A stretch of 64,000 bases of DNA from assembly GCF_900142005.1 (NCBI RefSeq), contig NZ_FQZL01000005.1:62001-126000 (forward strand), in the 5' to 3' direction. Source of the stretch: Dethiosulfatibacter aminovorans DSM 17477. Lineage in GTDB: Bacteria > Bacillota > Clostridia > Tissierellales > Dethiosulfatibacteraceae. Below, piece by piece: positions 16,186-24,059 of the stretch. The notes under the pieces were generated by a model. That model saw nothing but the letters and a program-made list of their open reading frames with translations, did no database searches and was not told where the DNA came from. The position numbers and the translations under genes were made by a program. Positions within the stretch are counted from its first letter, which is position 1. Every line of letters starts with the position of its first letter.

Positions 16186-17598
16186 ATGATTAAAAAATCA
16201 AATGAGAACAAATCGTTTTTCAGAGCACAGGTCATAATAGATTATTTGACAATAGTCGGCGGATTATTCATTGCATTCACTGTTTTTACAGAAGGTTTGA
16301 CATTTGCAGATCTTGGATTCAAAGCATTATTGGTCCTTACAACCATTATATCATTCAGTGTTTTTTCGGTATACAAGCCGTATCTCTGCGGTAAAAAGAG
16401 ATATCTTAAAACCATGTATAATTCCATAAGTTCCATAATTTGCATCCATGTAATAGTTCTCGCCATTGAATATTTGTTCAACATGGCAAGAATTCCGAGT
16501 TCCATCTTTTCTTTTTCCATTATTTTCAGTCTGGCGGCATTTACCATTCAGAAGAAGATAATGTTCCTGCTTTATCAAAAGGTACATGTCAAGGAAAAAT
16601 CAATAGTCATTGGTACTACAGACGACAAGGAAATGATTACCATAAGGCTTATTAAGCATTTGGGTCATTTATACGACATCAGGTATATTCTTGATTCTGA
16701 AATTTTGAGAAAAAAGATGCTTATGAAATATATTGACAAGTCGGAAACTGTATTCATCAGCAACAAGGTTGATACTGTATTGAAAGCTGACATAATCAGA
16801 TACTGCTATACACAGAACAAGGAAGTCTTTGCAATTCCTACGACCCTGGCTGTTTTCAACAATACTGCCGAATTTACAATTTTAAACGACATACCCGTTT
16901 TCAGCTTCAGCAACAATATAAGTGAAGAGGAGATTGTCCTTAAAAGGGCAATGGATATAGTGCTGTCCATTCTGGGAATTGTGATACTGTCCCCGGTTCT
17001 CATTGCTTCAATCATAGCCGTAAAGGTTCAGGATGGCGGTCCGGTTTTCTTTAAACAGACAAGGCTCACAATTAACAACAAAAAGTTTGAACTGATAAAG
17101 TTCAGAACCATGGTCAAAAAACCGGAGGAAGTTGACCGAACTGCAACTGTCGATGGAATTGATCCCAGACTGACCGGTGTGGGAAGGATTCTAAGAATGA
17201 CAGGAATCAACAATCTTCCTCAGTTTATCAATGTTCTCAAGGGTGAGATGAGCATCATTGGACCTAAACCTGAAAGACCTGAGATTGCAGAGAAGTTCAT
17301 CAAGGATTATGACGAATACAGGCTAAGGACCAAACTCAAGGCAGGGATGACCGGGTTGGCCCAGGTTTCAATCAGGCAGAATACAGCCTTCAAGGACAAG
17401 CTCATTTATGACCTTTACTATATCAACAACTATTCGCTTCTTCTTGATATCAAGATAATGTTTTATAATTTGAGAGTGATTTTCACGAAACCGTCTGCGG
17501 AAAGTTTGAAGAAGGTCGGAGCATTGAATGGTACGGCAAAGAAAATCAATTTCGATGTCAAGGTCTATGAGAACGGTGTTATAGAAGTGGTAAAATAA
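16186..17598 (+). CDS. Polyprenyl-phosphate sugar transferase paralog lacking the catalytic dyad
   Basis: 470 residues, exactly the length of the upstream paralog and colinear with it, including four membrane segments and a strongly conserved middle domain (both contain SIVIGTTDDKEMITI). In the C-terminal domain the catalytic Asp342-Glu343 is replaced by Asn342-Asn343 (GINNLPQF), GPRP becomes GPKP, and LAQVRGKYN becomes LAQVSIRQN. The frame is fully open and the protein well conserved elsewhere, so this is not an obvious decaying pseudogene. I infer a catalytically inactive regulatory or structural partner of the first enzyme; altered chemistry is less likely. Confidence 0.85.
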   Translation: MIKKSNENKSFFRAQVIIDYLTIVGGLFIAFTVFTEGLTFADLGFKALLVLTTIISFSVFSVYKPYLCGKKRYLKTMYNSISSIICIHVIVLAIEYLFNMARIPSSIFSFSIIFSLAAFTIQKKIMFLLYQKVHVKEKSIVIGTTDDKEMITIRLIKHLGHLYDIRYILDSEILRKKMLMKYIDKSETVFISNKVDTVLKADIIRYCYTQNKEVFAIPTTLAVFNNTAEFTILNDIPVFSFSNNISEEEIVLKRAMDIVLSILGIVILSPVLIASIIAVKVQDGGPVFFKQTRLTINNKKFELIKFRTMVKKPEEVDRTATVDGIDPRLTGVGRILRMTGINNLPQFINVLKGEMSIIGPKPERPEIAEKFIKDYDEYRLRTKLKAGMTGLAQVSIRQNTAFKDKLIYDLYYINNYSLLLDIKIMFYNLRVIFTKPSAESLKKVGALNGTAKKINFDVKVYENGVIEVVK

Positions 17599-17687
17599 GA
17601 TTGTTAATTCATTAACTTTAAGTAATTCTTTGGATCAAGCGATTGCAACGATTTGAGATATTGCCTTAAAAATAATGCAAATATATG

Positions 17688-17732
17688 TAACGGCTTGGAT
17701 TTTTTTAAAAAAAATCCAAGCCGTTTTTTATA
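17688..17732 (+). terminator. Strong intrinsic terminator after the sugar transferases
   Basis: AACGGCTTGGATT and AATCCAAGCCGTT form a perfect stem (with A/T extension inside) followed by TTTTTTAT. Confidence 0.9.
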
Positions 17733-17800
17733 AGAATCTTTATTTTTCAATGTGTGTAACGTTTGCAGGATTGTTAAATAAACTACTATTCCGGTAGCTG

Positions 17801-17851
17801 TTTACAAAAAGATAAAAAAGTGCTATTCTTTTAATGGAAGTGGTTCTACCA
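17801..17851 (+). promoter_or_regulatory. Promoter and FadR-type operator of the etf operon
   Basis: -35 TTTACA (17801-17806), 17-base spacer, -10 TATTCT (17824-17829), and the palindrome TGGTTCTACCA at 17841-17851, just past the expected start site. TGGTNNNACCA is the core recognised by many FadR-subfamily GntR regulators (LldR, PdhR type). The operator position predicts repression. The same arrangement and operator recur at 50408-50455. Confidence 0.7.
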
Positions 17852-17905
17852 AAATGATGGTATGGAAATATTTTGTGTTCTTATGGAAATAAAAATAATT
17901 AAGAG

Positions 17906-18018
17906 GTTTTATGTCACAACGAGTTTCGTAATAATTCATGTACCATTTGCAAAATAATTGAAGCTTTTATATTTCAAATGGTACATGAATTAACTCAACT
18001 AAAGTTGTGACATAAAAC
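17906..18018 (+). repeat. Nested inverted repeat in the etfB leader
   Basis: An inner perfect 18-bp stem (TAATTCATGTACCATTTG at 17932-17949 with its complement at 17975-17992) is enclosed by an outer perfect 15-bp stem (17906-17920 with 18004-18018), separated by 11-base unpaired stretches on each side. The structure ends just before the etfB ribosome-binding site (AGGAGGT, 18020-18026). It may be a regulatory RNA hairpin or a small palindromic mobile element remnant. Confidence 0.85.
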
Positions 18019-18031
18019 TAGGAGGTAAAGT

Positions 18032-18835
18032 ATGAAAATTGTTGTGTTGATCAAGCAGGTTCCCGACATGGAGAAGGTAAAGTTTGACAGGGAAAAGGGA
18101 GTTGTGGACAGGAAGTCTGCAGGAACGGAAATAAATCCTTTTGATCTTAACGCCCTGGAAGCTGCCGTAGCAATCAAGGAAGAAACAGGAGCCCAGGTGG
18201 TGGCTTTGAGCATGGGACCTCCAAGTGCGGAAACGGCTCTTAAGGAAGCAATAGCCAGAGGAGCGGATGAGGGAATCCTTTTAAGCGACAGGAAATTCGG
18301 TGGAGCAGATGTCAAGGCTACTGCAAATACACTCGCAGCAGGAATCAAGGAAATTGGAGAATATGACCTTGTACTTGCCGGCATGCAGACAGTTGACGGA
18401 GACACTGGTCAGGTAGGATCAGAGGTTGCTGAAATACTGGACATTCCACATATTTGCTTTGTAGAAAAAATTGAAGAGGTAACAGATAAGGACATAACTG
18501 CCGTAACTGACATATGGGACGGAGTATATGTAAAGAAGATGCAGTTTCCGGGACTTTTGACCGTTACCAAGGATATAAACAATCCAAGACTTCCTTCATT
18601 CAAGAACAAGATGAAGGCGCGAAAGGCTGAAATACCCGTATGGGGACTTGACAAGATGAGTGCCCATATCGATGAGACAGGTGCAGGACTTAAAGGGTCT
18701 GCAACCATGGTTAAGAAGATAGAGGTTCCCGAAGCGGTTCGCAGGGAAGGAAAGATGTGGAGGGAAGACATAAACTCAGCCCTTGATGAATTTACAGATA
18801 TATTGAAAAACAAGAAGATACTGGAGGTGAAGTAG
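18032..18835 (+). CDS. etfB: Electron transfer flavoprotein subunit beta
   Basis: Protein of 267 residues opening with MKIVVLIKQVPDMEKV, typical of EtfB, and containing DLVLAGMQTVDGDTGQVGSEVAE, the conserved nucleotide/flavin-binding region. With EtfA it forms a cytoplasmic flavoprotein that takes electrons from a dehydrogenase; in anaerobes such Etfs can be electron-bifurcating. AGGAGGT at 18020 gives a strong start. The gene abuts etfA and is followed by a transporter and a GlcD/LctD-type FAD oxidase. That resembles the lactate dehydrogenase-Etf (LctBCD) arrangement of acetogens. Whether it bifurcates cannot be read from sequence alone. Confidence 0.93.
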   Translation: MKIVVLIKQVPDMEKVKFDREKGVVDRKSAGTEINPFDLNALEAAVAIKEETGAQVVALSMGPPSAETALKEAIARGADEGILLSDRKFGGADVKATANTLAAGIKEIGEYDLVLAGMQTVDGDTGQVGSEVAEILDIPHICFVEKIEEVTDKDITAVTDIWDGVYVKKMQFPGLLTVTKDINNPRLPSFKNKMKARKAEIPVWGLDKMSAHIDETGAGLKGSATMVKKIEVPEAVRREGKMWREDINSALDEFTDILKNKKILEVK

Positions 18836-19828
18836 ATGAAGGATTTTACAGGTGTAATGGTTTATGCTGAGCAAAAGGACGGAGTAATACACAAGGTTTC
18901 ATATGAACTTCTCGGAAAGGCAAGACAGCTTGCAGACGAATTGGGCGAGGAAGTTTTATGCTGCATATGCGGTCCTTCCAACCTTGACTTGCAGGAACTC
19001 ATCTACAGGGGAGCCGACAAGGTTTACCATGTTAAGGATGATGACATATTCAGCATCCCGGAAATTTTGACATATTCGAAGAATGTAGTGAAGGTCATCA
19101 ACGATGTGCAGCCTGAAATATGCCTCTTTGGAGCAACAAGCTTCGGAAGGTCCCTGGCACCTAGAGTAGCGGCAGCCCTTAAATGCGGATTGACGGCAGA
19201 TTGTACGGGATTGGAAATCGACCAGGACGACAAGAAGCTTGTGCAGATAAGACCTGCATTCAGTGAGAACATACTGGCACATATCAAGTCTGACTATATG
19301 CCTCAGATGTCAACCGTAAGATACAAGGAGTTTGACGAGGCCAAAAGTGATGAAGGCAGGAAGGGTGAAGTTGAAGTTATTGAGCCTGTTGTAATAGAGA
19401 ACAACATGATTCAGGTCTTGAAGGAAATCACAGAAGAGGACTTCAATATAACCGACGCTGAAATAGTGGTTTCAGCAGGAAAGGGACTGAAGACATCAGA
19501 GGATTTCAAGATGATCAAGGAACTTGCAGATGTTCTTGGCGGAGTTGTCGGCTCATCAAGACCTCTTGTCGAAGACGGGTTCATTTCGAAGGCTCACCAG
19601 GTAGGATACAGCGGAAACAGGGTCAAGCCAAAGCTTTACATAGCATGCGGGATATCAGGAGCGCCACAGCACCAGGCAGGAATGAAGGAATCGGAAATGA
19701 TACTCGCCATAAATTCCGACCCTTCGGCACCCATATTCAACATAGCCGACTATGGAATAGTTGGAGACATGTATGAGGTTATTCCTCAGATGATTGATAA
19801 GATAAACAGCCAGAAGGCACTTGTATAA
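18836..19828 (+). CDS. etfA: Electron transfer flavoprotein subunit alpha
   Basis: Protein of 330 residues. The C-terminal FAD domain is clear: GSSRPLVEDGF, HQVGYSGNRVKPKLYIACGIS, GAPQHQAGMKES and PIFNIADYGIVGD match the EtfA signature. There is no N-terminal 4Fe-4S ferredoxin domain, unlike LctC-type EtfA of Acetobacterium; the N-terminus is the ordinary EtfA nucleotide-binding domain. It starts on the base after the etfB stop, with GGAGGTGA immediately upstream. It should pair with EtfB and accept electrons from the FAD oxidase encoded at 21196. Confidence 0.93.
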   Translation: MKDFTGVMVYAEQKDGVIHKVSYELLGKARQLADELGEEVLCCICGPSNLDLQELIYRGADKVYHVKDDDIFSIPEILTYSKNVVKVINDVQPEICLFGATSFGRSLAPRVAAALKCGLTADCTGLEIDQDDKKLVQIRPAFSENILAHIKSDYMPQMSTVRYKEFDEAKSDEGRKGEVEVIEPVVIENNMIQVLKEITEEDFNITDAEIVVSAGKGLKTSEDFKMIKELADVLGGVVGSSRPLVEDGFISKAHQVGYSGNRVKPKLYIACGISGAPQHQAGMKESEMILAINSDPSAPIFNIADYGIVGDMYEVIPQMIDKINSQKALV

Positions 19829-19881
19829 AAGATCCATGGGAAAATATAAACCACAGAAAAGATAAATAACAGAATAATGTT

Positions 19882-19907
19882 CCTGAACAGGCTTGAGCCT
19901 GTTCAGG
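19882..19907 (+). terminator. Attenuator-like hairpin after etfA
   Basis: CCTGAACAGGC (19882-19892), loop TTGA, GCCTGTTCAGG (19897-19907): a perfect 11-bp stem followed only by GTTTAAA. Without a real U-tract it is probably a partial terminator or mRNA-end stabiliser that lets etfBA accumulate above the transporter and oxidase. Confidence 0.5.
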
Positions 19908-20003
19908 GTTTAAAGCAAAGAAGCAAAAGGAGGGTAGGTTTAAAGGCTTTAAGAAGTCTATATCCAAGGTATCATAAAATAAAATATATAATGGAGGATT
20001 TTA

Positions 20004-21170
20004 ATGGAAAAGAAATCAGTTATGCCAACGTTTTTTGCTGTAGCATTTGTATGGTTCACAACCCACTTCGGTGGTGGATTTGCATCTGGCAGGCAGGTTG
20101 TACAGTATTATGTGGGTTACGGATGGTATGCATCATTCCTGCCGATACTGTCACAGGCAATAGAAGCATTTGTATTTTATTACGCATGGAAATTTGCTAT
20201 TGAGAAAAGGAAATACGACTATAGAAGCTGGTCACTGGAATTTTACAAGCCTGTAGAAAAGGTTATGTCACCCGTATTTGAAGCTATTTTTCAGCTGATA
20301 TTGGTAACAGCAACTGCAGTTGCCTTTGCAACAGGCGGGGCAACCATAACGACGGTATTTGGAACAAGCTATATACTCAATACAATATTAATCGCTGCAT
20401 TCATGCTGCTGCTCACAATATTCGGAGCAGAACTTGTAAGAAAAGCTGCAACATATATAGCAGTCGCAATCATCACAGGAGTAGTTGTCGTTTACGTACC
20501 AAACGTAGTAGCAGGATGGGGAAAAATAACAGCAAACATTGCAGGTTTACAGGCAGGAACGTTGGAAAGTACTGGAACCTTCGGGCAGGCGCTCTGGAAG
20601 ACATTTGTATATGCCGGATTCCAGTCATGCTGCCTGGGCGCATACCTTGCACATTCAAATGCACTCAAGGATGCCAGTGATGCCAAGAAGGCTGCCGGCT
20701 GGGGATTTGTAATCAATGCCGCAATACTTATGATAGCGACTCTTGGAATCATGGCATTCTATCAGGATGGAATACTTGCTGAATCAGTGCCTGCATTGTT
20801 TGTAGTAATGAACGGAGTTGGATCTTCAGTGCTTACTCCTCTTATTTCAATATTGATAATACTGGGAGCCGTATCTACAGGCGTCAACCTCATTTACGGA
20901 ACTACCAACAGAATAGTAAACTTCATAGGAAGAAACGACAGCGAGGAAGTTCAAAAGGAAAATCTTACAAAGAGAAGTACGGCCGTATCACTGGCTTACG
21001 TTATATTGACATGGTGCATAGCTCAGTTCGGATTGATTCCGCTTATTGCAAAGGGTTACGGTACGCTGGGATACATCGCAGTATTCGTAATAATTCTTCC
21101 ATTGCTTGTCAAAGGTGTAATAGGTTGGAAACCTGTTGCAGAAAGTGCTGACAAGGCCAACAAAATATAG
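20004..21170 (+). CDS. YkvI-type membrane transporter
   Basis: Protein of 388 residues with about ten or eleven membrane segments. The N-terminus (FFAVAFVWFTTHFGGGFASGRQVVQYYVGYGW) and the segment TGVNLIYGTTNRI fit the YkvI/COG3949 membrane protein family, related to LeuT-fold transporters. Substrates for this family are not established. AATGGAGG precedes the ATG at 20004. Its place between etfA and the FAD oxidase suggests it imports the hydroxy acid or related compound oxidised by the operon, which is inference from context only. Confidence 0.75.
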   Translation: MEKKSVMPTFFAVAFVWFTTHFGGGFASGRQVVQYYVGYGWYASFLPILSQAIEAFVFYYAWKFAIEKRKYDYRSWSLEFYKPVEKVMSPVFEAIFQLILVTATAVAFATGGATITTVFGTSYILNTILIAAFMLLLTIFGAELVRKAATYIAVAIITGVVVVYVPNVVAGWGKITANIAGLQAGTLESTGTFGQALWKTFVYAGFQSCCLGAYLAHSNALKDASDAKKAAGWGFVINAAILMIATLGIMAFYQDGILAESVPALFVVMNGVGSSVLTPLISILIILGAVSTGVNLIYGTTNRIVNFIGRNDSEEVQKENLTKRSTAVSLAYVILTWCIAQFGLIPLIAKGYGTLGYIAVFVIILPLLVKGVIGWKPVAESADKANKI

Positions 21171-21195
21171 ATTTACAATAGATAGGGAGGTACAT

Positions 21196-22602
21196 ATGAA
21201 AACAGAAACAGCAAGAGTAATAAATGAGGAAATAATAGGGGAATTGCGGAACATATCGGGAAACGACTGGGTTGTATCGGATATGTCCCAGATGGAAAGC
21301 TATTTGTATGATGAAACCGAGCTTGCAGTAAGACCTGTGGCAGCTGACGGTTGTGTGGTTGTCAAACCGGGGACTGCAGAAGAAGTGTCTGGCATTGTGA
21401 AGCTTGCGAATGAATATAAGATACCGGTTGTACCAAGAGGTGGAGGTACCGGACTTTGCGGAGCCGCCATACCTACCAAGTCAAGCATTGTGGTATCACT
21501 TGAAAGACTCAACAAGCTTGTGGAATTCGACAACAAGAACATAATGATTACAGTAGAGGCCGGAGTAACGCTGGAGGGCCTTCTCGAAATGTTGAAAGAA
21601 CACGACAAGCTGTTCTTCCCTGTTCATCCGGGAGACGAGGGTGCACAGATAGGCGGAATGGTTGTAGAAAACGCCGGCGGTGTAAGGGCTGTAAAACACG
21701 GCATCATGAGAAATCACATCAAGGGTGTGGAAGTCGTCCTTCCAACAGGCGAGCTTGTGACACTGGGTGGAAAGCTGATCAAGAACAACATGGGATACGA
21801 CCTTCTTCACATGATGATAGGAAGCGAGGGAACTTTGGGTATTGTTACAAAGGTTACCTTGAAGCTCTACGCCAAGAATCCGAACATAGGAACACTTCTG
21901 GTATCCTTCAACACCACTGAGGAGGCTTCGGACATAGTACCAAAGATACTTCAGGATGGAATAACTCCGCTTGCAATAGAATACATGGACAGGGAAGTCG
22001 CCCTGGAATCCGCCGAGCATATAGGGCAGGCATATCCTGCTACAGAAGGAAGCGTTGACCTTATGTTCATACTTGATGAAGCCACTGAAGACGAGCTCTA
22101 TGAAAAGTGTGAAAGAATAGTGGGAATGTGCGAGGAAAACGGAGCGGTTGACAGTCTTATAGCGGAATCTACGAAAGAGCAGAGAGCCCTTCTTGAAATA
22201 AGAAGCAACGTCTATACAGCCTACAAGGAAAACATTGCAGATGCTCTTGACATAGCCGTTCCATCGGGATCCGTACCTGACATGCTCAAGGACATAAGCG
22301 CCATAGCCAAGAAGTACAACACCATTTCTCCTGCAGTAGGACATATAGCCGACGGCAATGTACACAACTTCCTCATGCTTGACAACGGCGAAATCCCTGA
22401 ATACCTTGACGACATGAGAAATGAAATGTATGATGCGGCTATAAGCTACGGCGGAACTGTAACTGCAGAACACGGTACCGGAAAAACCAGGAAGAGACAT
22501 ATGGAACAGCAGTATTCGGCAAGAGAGATAGAGATAATGCAAAACATCAAGAAGGCTTTTGATCCCAATGGGATTTTCAATCCTGGAACAATAGTCGACT
22601 AA
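21196..22602 (+). CDS. FAD-linked 2-hydroxyacid (lactate/glycolate) dehydrogenase, GlcD/LctD type
   Basis: Protein of 468 residues. It contains the PCMH-type FAD-binding domain (VVPRGGGTGLCGAAIP, VHPGDEGAQIGGMV, GSEGTLGIVTK) and the C-terminal FAD-oxidase domain (HIADGNVHNF, TAEHGTGKTRKRHM, AFDPNGIFNPGTI). This family covers D-lactate and glycolate dehydrogenases. With etfBA upstream the best reading is an Etf-coupled lactate or 2-hydroxyacid dehydrogenase feeding electrons to EtfAB. The open frame reaches back to 21136, but AGGGAGGT upstream of the ATG at 21196 decides the start. A paralog of similar length lies at 50472. Confidence 0.88.
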   Translation: MKTETARVINEEIIGELRNISGNDWVVSDMSQMESYLYDETELAVRPVAADGCVVVKPGTAEEVSGIVKLANEYKIPVVPRGGGTGLCGAAIPTKSSIVVSLERLNKLVEFDNKNIMITVEAGVTLEGLLEMLKEHDKLFFPVHPGDEGAQIGGMVVENAGGVRAVKHGIMRNHIKGVEVVLPTGELVTLGGKLIKNNMGYDLLHMMIGSEGTLGIVTKVTLKLYAKNPNIGTLLVSFNTTEEASDIVPKILQDGITPLAIEYMDREVALESAEHIGQAYPATEGSVDLMFILDEATEDELYEKCERIVGMCEENGAVDSLIAESTKEQRALLEIRSNVYTAYKENIADALDIAVPSGSVPDMLKDISAIAKKYNTISPAVGHIADGNVHNFLMLDNGEIPEYLDDMRNEMYDAAISYGGTVTAEHGTGKTRKRHMEQQYSAREIEIMQNIKKAFDPNGIFNPGTIVD

Positions 22603-22634
22603 TAGGTAAAGACAAAAAATGTAACAAAACATTT

Positions 22635-22712
22635 ACTGTCAACCTTCAGGTTGCCAGTAGCTTATATAAAGGGGAAACGGCTTGGAATCGAGTTGTTTAC
22701 CCTTTTTTTGCT
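22635..22712 (+). terminator. Hairpin pair and terminator ending the etf operon
   Basis: A small hairpin (about 22635-22660; CAACC, TTCA loop, GGTTG) is followed by a longer stem, AAAGGGGAAAC near 22668 with GTTTACCCTTT, and then TTTTT near 22705. It separates the operon from the convergent hyuA-like gene. Confidence 0.65.
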
Positions 22713-22745
22713 TTTGCTTGGCCTGCTGTATGGGAATAATTATTT

Positions 22746-24050
22746 TCAACTTATATGTCCCTTTGCGGAAAGTTTAATGAAATAAGAATTATATTTCATA
22801 TATTTCAGAGGAGTGATGCTGAAATCATATGAAATATTTTTTTTATTCAGCTTGATTTCGTTGAAATACCTTTCGGCTTCTTCTAGAAGCATGACTTTTA
22901 TACTGTCTATTTTACTTGACGATGCATTGAATACTGTCGTTGTAAAATTCTTGCTGTAAAAGGCTGATGCAGCTCCTATGGCTGTCAGTTCCGTTGAATC
23001 ATCCATTTCCAAATATTTGTTCATGAGGGAAAAATTCTCGGAGGCGATGCCGGTGAGATTTATCAAGGGAAAAAAATCCTCCTTGCCAAAGTTGAATCTG
23101 TTGATTACATCTTTCATTTCATCTGCATTGCCAAGTTCCTTTATGTGTATGATTTTAGGGATGAATCCTGGGTGTTTCATATCAAAAGTCCTTGTGGATT
23201 CACCAGGGAGGACAGGCAGAGAAGAAGATACTCCGCTGGCTGTAATGTCGTCCTTGATTCGACTTATGACTATTGTGTTTTCTGCTCCTGCTATTTTTGA
23301 AGAACCGAGTATTTTACCTGTATGACTCGACAGCCATGTAGATGCAGGTTCCTTGAGAATGGATGTTTCGTCAATCAGGTACCCGTCTCCTCTGAGGAAA
23401 TAAAGAGGACATTTTATGCTCGAGACTTTCAGGGCGTCGTTTATTATGGAGACGAGCTTTCTTGCACTATCCAAATAGACAAGGTTTGTGAGGAGATAAT
23501 GTTCTCTTGATATATAGTCGTCAACATTGAAAATACTTGATTTGGTTATTTCAAGCCTGCCATTTGAAAGATTTTCGAGTATTTCGTGAGTACTGTTTTC
23601 GATTTCAGGATATGATTTTGAAAAATAGCTGTTTAATCCCACTTTTTCTATTCCCTTTTCGTTGAAATATCTTACTGCATCCCCAATCTTGCTTAATGAT
23701 TCTTTATCTTTCGATAATCCAAGGTTTATGGAGTGAACTCGATATGTCTTATTACAGATGTCCAGTTTCTTGACATCTGTAGAATATTTTCCGGGAAACT
23801 GCTGTATATATCCGATGTCATTCGTCTTTACTTGGGCGGACAGATTCAATCCGGTTATATCACAGACCGCCGTGAGAGACTTGATGCAATTGGCATCAAA
23901 AGAGTGGGACGATAAAAAGTTGTCGATAGAATCATGGAGAGAGGATAATCCTTTTTTATAGTCCTTGGATGCAATGACTGACGTTCCCAATTTGCAGGAA
24001 AGTGTGAATCTATTCTTGTTCTCGATTGATAGAATTAATCCTAAATTCAT
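22746..24050 (-). CDS. Degenerate hydantoinase/oxoprolinase (HyuA)-like protein
   Basis: Protein of 434 residues that aligns by eye with the HyuA-type protein at 29444. YFLRGDGYLIDETSILKEPASTW corresponds to VYLCQNDGTLMSVEFTRKF, and the following hydrophobic strand NTIVISRIKDDITASGV corresponds to NAIVIDVGGTTTDIGVI. The acidic, Gly-rich ATP-binding motifs DVGGTNTD and DVGGTTTD of real HyuA proteins are therefore lost at both sites. The frame is intact, with AGGAGA before the ATG. It is the last gene of a minus-strand unit with a DUF917 protein and a sigma-54 activator. I infer a non-ATP-binding partner or pseudoenzyme. Confidence 0.65.
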   Translation of the reverse strand: MNLGLILSIENKNRFTLSCKLGTSVIASKDYKKGLSSLHDSIDNFLSSHSFDANCIKSLTAVCDITGLNLSAQVKTNDIGYIQQFPGKYSTDVKKLDICNKTYRVHSINLGLSKDKESLSKIGDAVRYFNEKGIEKVGLNSYFSKSYPEIENSTHEILENLSNGRLEITKSSIFNVDDYISREHYLLTNLVYLDSARKLVSIINDALKVSSIKCPLYFLRGDGYLIDETSILKEPASTWLSSHTGKILGSSKIAGAENTIVISRIKDDITASGVSSSLPVLPGESTRTFDMKHPGFIPKIIHIKELGNADEMKDVINRFNFGKEDFFPLINLTGIASENFSLMNKYLEMDDSTELTAIGAASAFYSKNFTTTVFNASSSKIDSIKVMLLEEAERYFNEIKLNKKNISYDFSITPLKYMKYNSYFIKLSAKGHIS

Positions 24051-24059
24051 TGAGATCTC

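Noticed and set aside
21496-22632. Long open frame (378 codons) on the minus strand
   Set aside because: It lies wholly opposite the FAD oxidase gene, has no ribosome-binding site, and its translation is rich in Tyr/His/Cys and resembles no family; it is a shadow of the real gene.
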